Positions 24,601 through 36,849 of a stretch of 64,000 bases of DNA are shown one piece after another. The notes under the pieces were generated by a model that made no database searches, had not been told where the DNA came from, and saw only the letters and a program-made list of their open reading frames with translations. The stretch's first letter is position 1, and each line of letters opens with the position of its first letter. The DNA comes from Cenococcum geophilum 1.58 (lineage: Eukaryota; Ascomycota; Dothideomycetes; Gloniales; Gloniaceae), in the NCBI GenBank assembly GCA_001692895.1, contig KV748181.1, positions 2,919,640 through 2,983,639 of the forward strand, given 5' to 3'. A program made the translations under genes and the position numbers.

Positions 24601-25560
24601 CTATAACATATAGGTCTAGTATTTAGGCTATTAGAGAATCTAAGAAAGGCCCCCTTAAGTCGCTCCTTAAACTACTCTAAAAGGTCTAAATAGCCTGCCT
24701 CTAGAGTATAATAGGCGGATATAAGCGAATGGCCACAGTACTGCTTAAGAAGGAAGCCAATATTTCCTCCCTATAACTATATATTAAAGCCGCTGCAATA
24801 TAAAGGGCATAAAATAAACGTAACTCTAATGTTATAAAGTATATTAAGACACGCCTAAATAAACTATAGAGGGACCCTAGGGCGCCCCATAGGAGAATAA
24901 ACCAACAACCCTAAAGTAGGGAAGATATATTAGAGAAATAGGTAAAGAAAGCAAAAGAAGAATAGTGCTGCTTTAGGGCCTAGGCCTATATAGAGGAGAA
25001 AGGGAGACGCGCAAGAGGCTAGTAAAGATAACAGTAAAAAAGAAAAAGGAGTTAAAGTAGAGCATAAAAGAATGCTAGAAAACTATCTACTGTAATATAA
25101 TACTAGTTAAACTAACGCTAGAGAGGTGTATAGGAGTTAAAGGTATAGAGGCTGTTTAAGGTAAGAGGAACCTAAGCCGTAGCATAGTTAACGCTATGGG
25201 GGGTTAAACACTTTAGGGCTCTAAGAAGGCCTAACAAAGGCAGAAAATATAATAGCAATACTCTTAAGAATAGGAATAATAGAACTAAAAGACTGGCTCT
25301 ACTAGGTAGGTATCCTAGTAGGTAGCCCGAGATACAAATATAGCTAGCTAAGATAGACACTAAAACACGTAATACTATTATGCCCCTTATGTACCAACTA
25401 AGAAGTAATACTCTTAGTAGCTGGCATAAAGAACTATAACACACTGCTCTCGATATAAAAAGGCCTTAAGGCGGTTACCTAGTAGCTTATTAGCTAAAAT
25501 GTACTAAACCAGTTCTATGTTATAAGGGAAATAGTAATAAAGGGTGGGGGCGAGCAATAG
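21700..25560 (+). pseudogene. LINE ORF2: endonuclease, reverse transcriptase, C-terminal Cys/His domain
   Basis: The endonuclease N-terminus (LLNSLDLEKYHILTI, LTYCP*GF) ends at 21926 and resumes after the foldback with RTGINY, GDINLHYL, DYIPI and ALTLDYIP. The RT is very clear: ESYRPITLKNTLSKILEKVI, LSLDISGAYNNIPHKRLLYI, GLPLLPILFFFFISNLL and GFVNNINLIIYG. The FxDD active site is FVNN (about 24201-24220), both Asp changed to Asn. After RT comes RVLGVWVDNKL and a terminal piece, LKHVILLCPLCTN, matching the LINE C-terminal zinc region. ORF2 nicks DNA and copies the RNA at the break. Many TAA/TAG stops make it inactive. Confidence 0.85.
21929..22354. mobile_element. Foldback MITE II (426 bp) with ACGT termini, TA target site
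   Basis: It begins ACGTGTTTTACCACTTATTC and ends with the near-exact inverse (GAATGAGTGGTAAAATACGT). The arms are about 190 bp. TA flanks at 21927-21928 and 22355-22356. Non-coding. It splits the LINE endonuclease, whose frame resumes beyond it. The first bases (ACGTRTTTYA) and the target agree with foldback I at 14317, though the arm sequences differ further in. Confidence 0.85.
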
Positions 25561-25845
25561 GCGCCCCTTAATGACTCTACAGTAGTAGAGTAAAGTTTGC
25601 GATACTAGCGCGTCCGTAGGCTTGTTACGGCAGTAGTAGTTCCTAAGGAGGTTAAAAAGTAAGGTAGTAGGAGCACCACAGGTGACTCGCAGGCGCCTCT
25701 TAGGCGCCTTATAGGCAAGTCCTAAAAGGCAGGAAGATCGATTACGGGGTTTTCTTAAATAGAGTTTTCTCCCTATATATATATAAGGAGTAGTCTATAT
25801 GGGCCTAATAGGGATCCAAATCGGACGTTAAGCAATGAATTATTA

Positions 25846-28738
25846 TTATATACTATTTATAAAAATAAGAAGCCTAAGGTATAGGACTTCTATTTTATAA
25901 AATTTGTATTTATTTATATTTAATTATAGACTAGCTCCTTATAGGGCTTATAGAATAAGATTAACGTATTTCCGGTATTTAGTTAGGTTATTACTATATA
26001 TTAAGATATTATTAATATAAGTAGTATAGAAGATATCTAGGTAAAGACGTAGGGTATTATTTATATAATGTTAAAACGAGCTTAGAGGGTTTATAAGGCT
26101 AAAGGGTATTACTAAGTACTTAAATAATCCATATCGGGTACGAAATATAGTAAGCTATTTATCTCCTTTTATAATACGGAGGTGGTTAAATGCAGAGATA
26201 ATATTAAGCTTTATATAGAAGCGAGCCTTATTTAGTTAGTTTAATATCTCTTATATTAGCGGGATTGGATATTAATTCTTAATAGTATCGGCGTTAAGAG
26301 CTTAGTAGTCTATATAGAAGTATAGTCCGCCGCCTAATTTCTTAATAAAGATTACTAGTACGGCTATAGATAAAGAGCTTACTTTAATAAATCCTTTACT
26401 TAGGTTCTTGTCTGGGCACTTTTATAGCACTTAGAGTTTATTTTAGGATATTTTATATAGGGGTCTAAATCTAGGCAGCTTTTCTTCTTTAAGTTAGCTT
26501 TTACTTAGTTTAGGGCGGTACGGTACTTAGTATTATCTTATAGAATTTAGTAGAATTTTCAGATTCTTAATAGATATCGGTAGAATTCTTATATTAATAG
26601 AATTTGGTAGAATTCTTATACTAGTAAAATCTGGTGAATTTCTTAGGCGTAGGGTAGACATTAATAGAAATCTTAGTAAATTTCCTAGATTTTAGTTTAG
26701 GGGTAGGGCGCCATATTATAAAGCATTCTTTTCTATAATAAGGGACAGTAAATAGAAGCTTAAGGTTATTTTAATTAATAGCTACCTTATATAGCTTTAT
26801 CTAGGGTTGTTTAAGGATTACTAGGTAACCTAAGATAGTAATAAAGAGCTTAATTAGTTCATTATAGTTTAGGTATTAGAGTTTTAGGGCTACTACATAA
26901 GTAATACGACCTAAGACAGTGCGTTTGCTATTAAATCCAAATACATTAATATACTAGTTAAGGGGGGTTAGGGTAAAACTATTATCTTATACAAAAATCT
27001 TATTAATAAATCCTATGCTACTAGCTCCTGTATTAATTAGAATTTAAACGTTAGCCTATTAACTACTTTACTAAAGACGGTAGTTAATAGTTATGCTATA
27101 GTCCTAAAAGTTAGAGTTTGTAATATTAAATATATTTAATAAGATTCTATAACAGAGCCGTTTTAAAAAGCGACTTAGCTCTAGGACCTTCCTTTTAAAG
27201 GTAATTAGGGCGGGGTTCTTATAGGATATTAGTTAGAGCTTTATCCTTATAAATAGTACTTACTAGTTATTAAGCTAGAGCTAAATAAAAATTAGGGACG
27301 GTAGCTAGAGGATCGGGGCGGTGGGCTGCTAGCGTTAACTATTTATAGATCTTTTTAAAAAAGAACGAAGCAGTAGTTAGAGAAGTAGGAGTTACTTCTA
27401 TATTTAAAGCAGAGGCCTAGTTTAATACGTTATTCTTATTTAAAGGACTTTAGTGGGGCGTATTTTAGGGTACTTAAGCTAAAATAACTTAGTAGACGTT
27501 TATAGGGCTATTATATTATATTAAGGAGCGTGTTTTGGTATTATGCGTAATATATTATTATACTATTTGTTAATAATGTTTATATAGGCATTAAGGGCTC
27601 CTAATAGGTCTACGCCTATTAGGGAAGTTTTTAGTTTAAGGCTTAGGGATTTAATAAGGCTGTTAATTAGTGCGGAGTTATTTCAGCCTATTTCCCTTAC
27701 GTAACGGTTAAATTTAGAGAAGTATACTAGAAAACTCTTTGTTCCTTAAGCTATATAATTTATCTTTCTTTAAGTAGTAGCTTAGTGGTTTAGGTTACTA
27801 TATATAGCTTTAAGAAGTATAACTAGGCTTTATACTAAGTTCGGCTAAAAAGGTTTAATAAGGTTAGCTACCTCTTCTCCTAGTTAACTTAGGGCATAAC
27901 AGAGTTAGTTAGCTTTAGTTAGGTATTAGTTAGCGTTACTAGCTAGCTTAGAAATAATCAAAGCTCTTATTATTTATTAGTAAATACTAAAGGGTCTAGT
28001 AATTATTTAGATTATTATAGTGCGGTAGTTAGTTTAGGTTAAATAACTTCTATAGGTTTAGGACTTACGTTCCGCGTATTTATTTCTAAAAATAGCGTTT
28101 AGTTTTAAGGTCCTAGTATAGGTATTTTAAGGGTACAGACTTCTTCTTAAAGGTCCTTAATTAATTACTAGTATTATACTTCTTATTCGGCTTATTATTA
28201 ATTTAAAATGGCTTAGTTTTATATAAGGGCGTCTATAAAAGACTTCTATATCCCTACTAATTATTCTTAAAGTGCGGATATAATGCTAGCGGCCATTATA
28301 GGAGCTTTAGGTTCGTTCTACATATTAATAGTAGTATAAGTAGTTAATATAACGTAGTATTATAGAGTAAGTATAAGCGACAATAATATATAATAAGGTA
28401 GATATTATTAAGCTATATATATAAATTATATAAGGAAGTTAAGACATTATATAAGGAAAGAAGGTAGGGAAATAGAAAGAAAGGGTATATATTATAGACT
28501 TAGTTACTTAGTTAATATATATATAAAGTAGAATAGGATTTAGGTGGTAGTCCTAGCAGAACTTAGCAGGATTTAGTAGAATTTAATAGAACTTAGTAGA
28601 ATATAGCAGAATGCGGTAGGTTACCATTTAGATCGCTACAGATTGCTATTAAATTACTGTCTTATAGTTAGTCTTTAGTTACTAAGTTGGTGGAAATAGG
28701 TAGATATATATAAGGTGTTATAGAGGTATCCCATAACA
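25846..28738 (-). mobile_element. Ty3/gypsy retrotransposon B, copy 2 (LTR to RT)
   Basis: A minus-strand element from a 5' LTR outer end at 28738 (plus CCATAACA) through gag and protease to RT, cut at 25846 at the LINE junction. It shares 27030-28738 with copy 1 (4274-6122). The LTR/leader zone 28500-28738 holds repeated TTAGTAGAAYTTAGYAGAA words. A similar word cluster recurs inside pol at 26540-26700. No 3' LTR was found. All differences noticed against copy 1 are mainly transitions. Confidence 0.75.
25850..28450 (-). pseudogene. gag-protease-RT of gypsy B copy 2
   Basis: gag (about 28450-27300) is weakly recognisable. The protease active site lies near 27010-27065 as ILINTGASSIGFINKIFV, with DTGA changed to NTGA. 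RT (26360-25850) has VIFIKKLGGGLYFYIDY*ALN, KYLVMPF-like sequence (about 26100), and FYTTYINNILIYSNNLTKY with YIDD changed to YINN, then VLYLRLLI. The polyprotein would give particle protein, maturation protease and polymerase. RIP stops are frequent, and RNase H and integrase are absent. Confidence 0.75.
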
Positions 28739-28749
28739 CCCTTTACTAA

Positions 28750-30000
28750 TAGTCTACTACTAAATTATAGGCTATAAAGTAGTACCTTATCAATAACCTA
28801 AATAAGGGTTTTATTAAGCCTAGCTAAGCTCCTTTTAACTTACCTATTCTCTTTACCAAAAAGCCAAATAAAGGACTCCATTTTTATATTAATTACTATA
28901 AGCTAAATAATATAACCCGCAAGGACCGTTATCTACTACCCCTACTTAATAAGACACTAGCCTAAATAAGTAAAGCTAAGGTTTTTATAAAGCTTAATAT
29001 CTACTAGGCCTTTTACCGAATTAGAATAAACCCTAGCGTAAAGAATCTTACTATATTTTATACCTATTACAGAATATATAAATATAAGGTATTACCTTTT
29101 AGGCTAACTAACGGGCTAGCTACGTACTAGCGATATATAAATAATATACTTTTTACCTACCTTAATAACTTCTATACGACCTATCTAGATAATATTATAA
29201 TCTACTTTAAAAATAAGCTAGAATATAAGGAGTATATTTATAAAGTTCTCTAATAGCTTTATAAGGCTAGCCTCCAGGCCAATATTAAAAAGTTAAAGTT
29301 TAGTATTAAACGTATAAAGTACTTAGAGTTTATTATTAGTATAAATAGAATTATAAAGGGGGTATAATTATTCCTATAACTTTTACTAACGCTTTATTAA
29401 AGATTATATTGAAATTACTAGGCCTTTTAACTACCTTATCTAAAAAGACTAGCCCTTTTACTTTAATACGTATATAGGCAGGCTTTTAATAAGCTTAAAA
29501 AATAACTAGTCTTCGCTCCTTTACTTACCTATTTTAACCTAAAACGGCCCTTAATGCTAAAAACTAACGCCTTAAATAGTATAATAGTAGACGCTTATTC
29601 CCAAAAGTAGACGGATAAAGAATAATACCTTATTGCTTACTATTTAAAGATTATAATAGATATTAAGCTAAACTACTTAGTTTATAATAAAGAAATGCTA
29701 GCTATTATCTTTAGCTTTTAGTACTAGTAAGTATAGTTAAAAGGGACCCCTAAGCCTATTTAGGTAGTTTCTAATTATAAGGCCTTAGAATATTTTATAA
29801 TAATAAAGGCCCTTATAGTATAATAGGCGCGCTAGGTGGATATTCTATCTTAATTTAACTTTCTAATTATATATAGGCTAGGCGCTAACCGTGCGCATAT
29901 ACTTATAAGACGCGAATAGGACCTAAATAAATAGGTAATTGTAAAGATCTTATTATAGAGCTAGACGCTACTATAACTAAAGTACCTTAACCCTTAAATA
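28750..30000 (+). pseudogene. RT and RNase H of gypsy C copy 2
   Basis: Forward reading with few stops. RT shows FTKKPNKGLHFYINYYKLNN, KVFIKLNIY*AFYRI, YKVLPFRLTNGLATY and TTYLDNIIIYFKNKLEYKEY (YLDD changed to YLDN, 29181-29200). RNase H shows LKTNALNSIIVDAYSQK (first Asp now Asn), YNKEMLAIIFSF and ending AR*VDILS*FNFLIIYRLG. It breaks off at 30000, where an A/T-rich LINE tail begins. The length from RT to RNase H fits the family. Confidence 0.85.
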
Positions 30001-31665
30001 TAGATTTTTATTTTTATTTTTATTTTTTTTATATCCATTGTATTATACTACGTATAATACTACATATGCAGCCTCTAGGCTATAGCGCTATAGTTTTATA
30101 TATATAAATCCTTTTTAGGTAGCTTAATATATACTAGTAGCTATATCCTAGTAGTTTATAAACCTTTAGGCTAGGGGTTTACCACTTGCTGGTAAAATAC
30201 TAGAATCTAATAACTATTAAGTAATATAAAAATAGTATAAAAATAGTAAATAAAATGGTAAAAGAATCCTAACGCCTGCCCCTATACTATTTATAGTTTA
30301 TTTCTATCCTTTTACTTACTACTATTTATTTACTAGGAGTTTAGTAGGAGTTACCTCCTTCTAAAGTTCCTACTTCTATTAGCCACTTTTTAGTAGCTAT
30401 TTTTGTCTTACTTAGAAATAGAAAAAGCGCCTCTCTTCCTTTCATTATACAAAAAAGCTTCTTTAAGGAGAGAGAAGAGCTTAGTTATCTTTGTATTTCT
30501 TTTCTTTCTTTCTAGTATAGTCTGCATTCTAGTAATAGGTACTTAGGAGTCTATATAGCTCTACAGTCCCTTAAGCATCTATCTTCTTTATCCTTCCCTA
30601 TTATCTTAGAGAAGGATTTAAAGAAGCCTTTCCCTAGCTTTAATTGAAAAAAAAGGCTAATTATAGCCTTTTAGAATATTTATCCTTAGGGGCTTTAAAA
30701 GAAAAGGAGTAGTTTCCTTTAGAGATCCTAGTATAGTATTTTCCTTTATTTTTACTCTGTTGCTAATTATTTTCCTATTATCCTAGTATCTTTTCTTTTA
30801 CTGCTCTCCCTATATAGGCTAGGGATGTATAAAAAGATTATATTTTTCTTCTAGAAAGGCCCTTTTTAGCTAGCTTATCTGCTATTTTATTTCTATAGAT
30901 TTTTAGGTAGCTAGGAACCTAGTAAAAGTTAATAAAGATATTCTTACTAGCTAAATAGGAGCGGCTTTACGTAATTTTAAAGACTAGTTCTTGCCCCCCT
31001 GTAAAGGAATTATGCTATAATCTTTTAATAGCTGCTTGGTTATCTATAAAGATATAAACTTATTTCTCTTTTAGTCTTTATTGTTTTAGATATTCTAGGG
31101 CCCTATAAACTATATAAAGTTCAACGTTTATAATTTCTATATAGGGTTCTAGATTCCAATTTATTGCGTATTTAATCCTATTTCTCTCCCCTATTTTATA
31201 TACGGCTACTATACTTAATTTACTATTTTTAGAGCTATCTATATAGTATATATCTACTAGGTCCCATTCTAGGGATTCTTATACTCTTATATAGCTTTTT
31301 CTTTACTACCTTTAGAGATAGAAAAGGATACAGAGATAGGGGGAGACTACGGTTTTTGCCAATCTAAAGAGATTCTCTCTATTTTCTAATTTTAAATTAG
31401 TTACTGGATTCTAGAAGCTAGAGAGAGTAGTTACGTTTTTAGCTATAGAAGGTGCTTTATAGTAGAGTTTTTAGGGCTAAAGCTAGAACTAGAACTAGTT
31501 GCTAGCTTATCCCTATTTTTGTTAATCTCTTCTATATAGGCCTTCTTAACTACGTGGTTTTCTTTAAATTTTAGGATTTTTAATATATAGCTATTGCAAA
31601 GCTTTTTAAATCTAATTAAGCCGAATTACTACCCCTTATAAACTATGCCTAGGTAACCCTACCCT
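30001..31665 (-). pseudogene. 5'-truncated LINE: ORF2 C-terminus with RNase H
   Basis: Minus-strand LINE tail. From 31665 it reads ENHVVKKAYIEEINKNRDKL, a Ser-rich linker, then an RNase H domain (about 31260-30850): YYIDSSKNSKLSIVAVY, PYIEIINVELYIVYRALEYL, VYIFIDNQAAIKRL, IFINFY*VPSYL and IYRNKIADKLAKKGL. The D-E-D residues are largely visible (second Asp in FIDN kept, first now DS). An (A4-5T)n-like tail on the minus strand closes it at 30002-30030. This is typical 5' truncation of an I/Tad-clade LINE. It is a different family from the LINE at 19850, whose RNase H was not seen. Confidence 0.8.
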
Positions 31666-31865
31666 ATAACTCTACTAAATTTGCTCCTATTTAACTAGAA
31701 ATAGGCTACTTACCCTATACTAGCTTTAACTAAAAAAGACTCGAAGGACCCTAAACTATATATAAAAAACTATTTTATAAGAAAGTCTAAATAATAGCCT
31801 ATATAAATCTAAAAAAAGACTTATAAATTAATAAAATAGTAGATAAATAAGTATAGGCGTAAGCC
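31666..31865 (+). pseudogene. Late integrase piece of gypsy C copy 2
   Basis: Matches, with transitions, the reverse complement of about 8560-8700 in gypsy C copy 1 (the FAPFYLE..G..P-type segment and following helix). It ends NKYRRKP at the AAGCC duplication, where gypsy F is inserted. The frame continues at 44016. Confidence 0.8.
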
Positions 31866-32084
31866 TATAAGGTAAGGATGTGGATAGGGAGTCCAATAAT
31901 AGAAAAATATTATAGATATAGAGACGAATCCTTAAGGGAAAAGGAGGAGTCTGTGTACGAGGTAGGAAGGGTTTTTCTTAGGTATGTATAGCACACGTAC
32001 CTTATAGGCGAGTCACCCCTAGGTTGCCCTAGGGTCGCCTATACCTTACGGTTATATAACTATCTACTTAGGTTTTACCTAATA
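31866..32084 (-). repeat. 3' LTR of gypsy F
   Basis: The plus strand starts TATAAGGTAAGGATGTGG and ends TTTTACCTAATA. It is preceded by AAGCC at 31861-31865 and followed by ATGCCCCCCCTTT, the polypurine tract read on the minus strand. It pairs with 43787-44010. Confidence 0.85.
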
Positions 32085-32099
32085 ATGCCCCCCCTTTAA

Positions 32100-33024
32100 A
32101 AAGGGTTGTTCCCAATCCTTTATATACTTAAGCCTTAATAAAACCTTAGTAAGGAAAAAATTTAAAGGGGAAAGAGCGTTTTAATTTTTTATATAGAGAG
32201 ACGGATAGTATACGTGCGTGGCGCGAAGATATTAAGGAACTTTAACCGGTGGTTAAAGTTGTCTAATTAGTTAGATTTGCCTTACTAAAACTCCCCTATA
32301 TTTAACTAAGCTAATAGTAATTTTATATACCTAGTATAGAAAATCCTAATTAGTCTATTTAATAGGTAGAGCTAGTAGAGCTTAATACTGTTACCTAAAT
32401 TTAGTAGATTAGAAATGTTCTAAAAGCTTACTTATATAGGTAGGTCGCTAGTACCTTACGGGTTAGTTATAGGTTATTTATATACAGCTAGATTTATAAA
32501 TAGTAAGGCTATATACCTATTAAATCCGCCACTAACTCTACTTTAGCTTTACGCTATACCGGCGGAGCGCCGTATATACTTTATAGGTAGGTTATAGGTT
32601 ACTTATATGCAGCTAGGTTTAGGATAATAAGGCTATATACCAGTTAAATCCGCTACTAACCTATACTTTAGCCTTATGTGTTATCTATATAGTATATATA
32701 TAGAATAATATAAGTTATTAGTATAGGTTACTACTAGTAGGTGTAACCGGACTAGCCTAGTTACAGTAGGAATGTCTCGGTGAAACACTTGATAGATAAA
32801 TTCCAACGCTTTAATTGAATTTTACTAAAGTCTATTAAAGACCGCGTAAGTATATGCGCACGCATTAACCACCAAGCCCCTAACTATTTAATTATATAAT
32901 TCTCTTATTATTCCCTTCTCTTACGCAACGTCTTGTTCTTAGCGAGAGCTATATGCCTTTAGATTTAGATAGAATTTATATTATTCCTTTAAATCTTCCC
33001 CAAAGTCTCTTCGCGCCCTTATAG
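32100..33024 (+). mobile_element. 3' fragment of gypsy E, copy 2, with LTR
   Basis: 32225-32430 matches the 3' untranslated zone of gypsy E at 19207-19430 (TTAAAGTTRTCTAATTAGTT and neighbours). The LTR at 32742-33022 starts TGTAACCGGACTAGCC and matches 19473-19808, but is less mutated (it keeps CCGG, GGTGAAACACTTG). A tandem duplication (32465-32692) lies between and is absent from copy 1. 32085-32225 is AT-rich, with the gypsy F polypurine tract and nothing else recognised. Confidence 0.65.
32465..32692. repeat. Tandem duplication of about 115 bp
   Basis: Two successive units share GGTTATAGGTTAYTTATAT, CAGCTAG, AAGGCTATATACC and TTAAATCCGCYACTAAC in the same order (about 32465-32560 and 32582-32692). 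They lie just before the gypsy E LTR, in what would be its 3' untranslated region. Confidence 0.75.
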
Positions 33025-34889
33025 TATGTTACTAGCAGGTTGTAAACCATAGTTAAATAGACCCTAGTTATAAATAGGCCTATTCTCTAATATATAAATA
33101 ATTTATTTAGCTAGTATAGAGTAACGGATTAGGTCTAGGAAGGGTGCTTTCTAAATTAAGCTTTATTACTAGTATACGCCGTAGCCTCGCCTATAAGTCA
33201 CTAGGATCGCTAAATTATATTAGAGTGTAGCTTATATAGGATATTAATAAATTAAAACTTCACCCTATATATACGCCGCAGTTCTTACAGCAATTATTAC
33301 TTATTCTTTAATCCCTTAAAACGTCCTTTACTTCGCTTTAATATAGGTTATATTTTCATAGTAGCGCTTACTTTTCGCCTATGCTTTAGCTATAAGGCTA
33401 GGGTATTTCGCTTACAGTACTCGTCTAATAGTTATTAATAATTCTTAAGTTCTATCTCGTATTTCCATTTATTATACTTATTTAGCTATCCTAGCTATTT
33501 AATAAGGTACTATAGTTATCTAGTATAATCCTAATAGGTAACGATTACTTTTACTTCCTAGCTGCCTTCCTTAAGCTCTTTTACTGCTAGGGGTTAAAAC
33601 CTAGGGTATAACCTGTAAGGCTCTAGTAAGAAGATATAAAAGACTAGGTGAAGCCGTGCTATAGTAGGTAGAAGCTCTAGCTTATATACTTACTACCCTA
33701 CGCGCTTTAGGATTTAAAACGGTTCTATAAACTTGCTATTAAGCTTCTTATAAGAATGTTTTATGCGGATATTTTTAGAAGAGAGTAGGACTTATTTACT
33801 AACGGCAAAATGCTTAGCTAGATAGTAATAATTATAGTATTTTACCTAAAGCTATTAGGCGTATATTATTAACGCCGCCGCTACCTTATATATAAGGCAC
33901 AGGCGTTATAGATATATCTCTATAAGTTCGACATTTATTAACTTAAACCCCTCCCTACCTTACTAGGCGTTTTAGACGCCGTCTAGGACTCTATCTAGGA
34001 CATTTAGTAACTAGCTATAGGTAAGCTTAATAGGGGAACGCTTTATTATAGTATAGACCTTAGAGTTATAGGCAAAGGCTACTTCTTTAAGTAGGGAGGC
34101 CTAATTGGACTGTTCCTAGTTTGTAAATATATATAGGTATACCTTAAGCTCCTAGTTTTAACGCTTTATCTAACTATCTATTTATAGGTAAAATGTAATA
34201 CTAAGTTTACGTTAAACGCGGAGATGGTAGCATATAGTGCTTTAATACTCGCTTATAAATATACTACCCCTATTAAAGACGATATTATCTAGAGGCCCTA
34301 TTTACATAAAGACTCTAAATAAGAGTTTTGTAAGTTACGTAGTATTAATTATTTTATATACTAGATAGTAGCGTACTAGCTTTATAAAATAGTCTATAAG
34401 GATAAGGACGGAGTTATACTTTATACTATTAGAAGTTTTAGACTCTAGGAGATCTATAATAAAGTTAAGTAAATAATGCTATTAGGCTCGGGTAGGGACC
34501 TAAAGAGGCTATAGCTTACTATAGGGTTTATAGCAGCGCGATTTAAAGTATTAGCAGGCATTATAATTGTTTAGGTATTTATAGAGGTCCTAGGTAAAGC
34601 CGTTTTAAGTATACTTTTGCGCAATTACCTTAAAAGTATAGTTAAAACTATAGTAGCGGCCTATAGGATCGTTATAATTCCGCTTAAGGATCTCCTATTA
34701 TAGTAGTATGCAATTTAGCACCTAGACCTTATTATTTTACCTTAAGAGTCCTTAATTATTAAGGGTATAGTTCTTATTACTAGTAGGAACTTATTTCTAG
34801 GTTAACTAATTATATATAAAGCATATAAAGGCATCCTTTTTTATACTCTATAAATAAAATTAACTAGTAACTTAGGGGGGTGTTTTATA
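33025..34889. other. Unassigned degenerate sequence, possibly coding
   Basis: Between the gypsy E LTR and the end of gypsy F pol. Two forward frames in 33650-34880 are unusually poor in stops if TAA/TAG at Gln positions are allowed. One contains FYADIFRREQDLFTNGKML and IVAAYRIVIIPLKDLLLQ; the other contains LYIRHRRYRYISISSTFINL. I recognise neither, and cannot decide which, if any, was coding. A purine run AGGGGGG immediately before TGTTTTATAAACG at 34890 resembles a polypurine tract plus LTR start. 34937-34966 is a near-perfect palindrome (AGCACGAGACTTTACG and inverse). Confidence 0.4.
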
Positions 34890-35369
34890 AACGCCGTTTC
34901 GGCTAAGGCAGCTACTATTACCTCTTACTATAGCACGAGACTTTACGTAAAGTCGGTGCTAGTAAAGTAATATATAATATATAGGTAACTTACTAGGCTA
35001 TTACGGGGGACTATAGCCTAGGGTTAAGCGCTATTAGGCTAGTTAAAGTAGTCTTAAAGAAAATAGTAGGACGCTTTAGTTTACCGGCGCTAAGTTTATA
35101 AGGGTCGCTTGTATACTATATATATACTACTTACTAGTATAGTATAGTAGTATCAGTGCCGCCTATAAGGCTTCATCAGGAAATTTTTTTTTGGGCACGT
35201 TGTCGCAAGCGAAAATCGGGGTCTGCAAAACCTGCGTAAGTCGCGATTTTAGCGATTTGCGGCAACTTGCGGCAATTTGCTACAAATACATAGGCTACCC
35301 ATGTAAATCGCCGCAAATTGCGACTTAAGTAGACCCTAATTTTCGGCTGCAATAAAAACGCAACAAAAA

Positions 35370-36735
35370 TACTATAAAGCTCTACACGAAGCTCTACACA
35401 AAGCTCTGCACGAAGCTCTGCACAAAGCTCTACACGAAGCTCTGCACGAAGCTCTGCACGAGGCTCTGCACAAAGCTCTACACGAAGCTCTGCACGAAGC
35501 TCTGCACGAAGCTCTGCACGAGGCTCTGCACAAAGCTCTACACGAAGCTCTGCACGAAGCTCTGCACGAAGCTCTGCACGAGGCTCTGCACGAAGCTCTA
35601 CACGAAGCTCTGCACGAAGCTCTGCACGAAGCTCTGCACGAAGCTCTATACGAAGCTCTGCGTATAGAGGCTCTGTACGAGGCTCTGCACGAAGCTCTAC
35701 ACGAGGCTCTGCACGAAGCTCTACACGAAGCTTTGCACGAAGCTCTACACGCGAGGCTCTGCACGAAGCTCTACACGAAGCTTTGCACGAAGCTCTACAC
35801 GAAGCTTTGCACGAAGCTCTACACGAGGCTCTACACGAAGCTCTACACGAAGCTCTACACGAAGCTCTACACGAAGCTCTACACGAAGCTCTACACGAAG
35901 CTCTATACGAAGCTCTACACGAAGCTCTGCATAAAGCTCTACACGAAGCTCTACACGAGGCTCTGCACGAAGCTCTACACGAAGCTCTGCACGAAGCTTT
36001 GCATAAAGCTCTACACGAAGCTCTACACGAAGCTCTACACAAAGCTCTGCACGAAGGCTTTGCGCGAGGCTCTACACGAAGCTCTACACGAAGCTTTGCA
36101 CAAGGCTCTGCATGAGGCTCTACACGAAGCTCTGCACGAAGCTCTGCGTATAGAGGCTCTGTACGAGGCTCTGCACGAAGCTCTTACACGAGGCTCTGCA
36201 CGAAGCTCTACACGAAGCTCTACACGAAGCTCTACACGAAGCTCTGCACGAAGCTCTACACGAAGCTCTGCACAAAGCTTTGCACGAGGCTCTACACGAG
36301 GCTCTATACGAAGCTCTGCGTACAGAGGCTCTGTACGAGGCTCTGCACGAAGCTCTACACGAGGCTCTGCACGAAGCTCTACACGAGGCTCTGCACGAAG
36401 CTCTACACGAAGCTCTGCACGAAGCTCTACACGAAGCTCTACACAAAGCTCTGCACGAAGCTTTGCGCGAGGCTCTACACGAAGCTCTACACGAAGCTTT
36501 GCACAAGGCTCTGCATAAGGCTCTACACGAAGCTCTGCACGAAGCTCTACACAAGGCTCTACACGAAGCTCTACGTACAGAGGCTCTGCACGAGGCTTTG
36601 CGCGAAGCTCTACATCGGAGGCTCTACACGAAGCTCTGCACGAAGCTCTACACGAAGCTCTACGTACAGAGGCTCTGCACGAGGCTTTGCGCGACATACG
36701 GAGGCTCTAACACGAAGCTCTGCATCGGGTCCCCG
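35370..36735. repeat. 12-bp minisatellite, array 2
   Basis: Over a hundred tandem copies of GCTCTRCACGAA, with single-base variants and occasional GCGTATAGAGGCTCTGTACGA-type breaks that themselves repeat (near 35657, 36146, 36318, 36565, 36657), suggesting a higher-order unit. Open frames on both strands encode monotonous HEAL, CRAS or TKLY repeats; these are not genes. Confidence 0.95.
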
Positions 36736-36849
36736 CTATATTCCCGATAGCCTCTACACGTGCCTCTGCCAAGTGTACCCCTTATTCTATAATACCTAGG
36801 TAGCCACCTTATTTTTACCCTCTTCCTTACATCCTCCCTACCTAGGGAG

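Larger units (their letters stand above)
19850..25845 (+). mobile_element. Tad-like LINE retrotransposon, near full length
   Basis: A forward non-LTR element. A GC-richer 5' leader (about 19860-20070, hardly RIPed) is followed by ORF1, then ORF2 with AP-endonuclease, RT and a C-terminal Cys/His region, then a 3' leader ending near 25845, where gypsy B copy 2 starts. Foldback MITE II interrupts the endonuclease. The minus-strand open frame at 25172-25444 is only a shadow of ORF2. ORF1, ORF2 and the 3' region carry RIP-like stops. Exact 5' and 3' ends and any target duplication were not resolved. Confidence 0.8.

Noticed and set aside
25172-25444. 90-residue minus-strand hydrophobic open frame
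   Set aside because: Antisense to the C-terminal part of LINE ORF2, which reads clearly on the plus strand.
35176-36750. Long open frames on both strands encoding HEAL, CRAS or TKLY repeats
   Set aside because: They follow from a 12-bp repeat without stops in several frames; both strands are open at once, and no leader, intron or domain is visible. The same holds for 59734-61610, 61806-62003 and 13079-13282.
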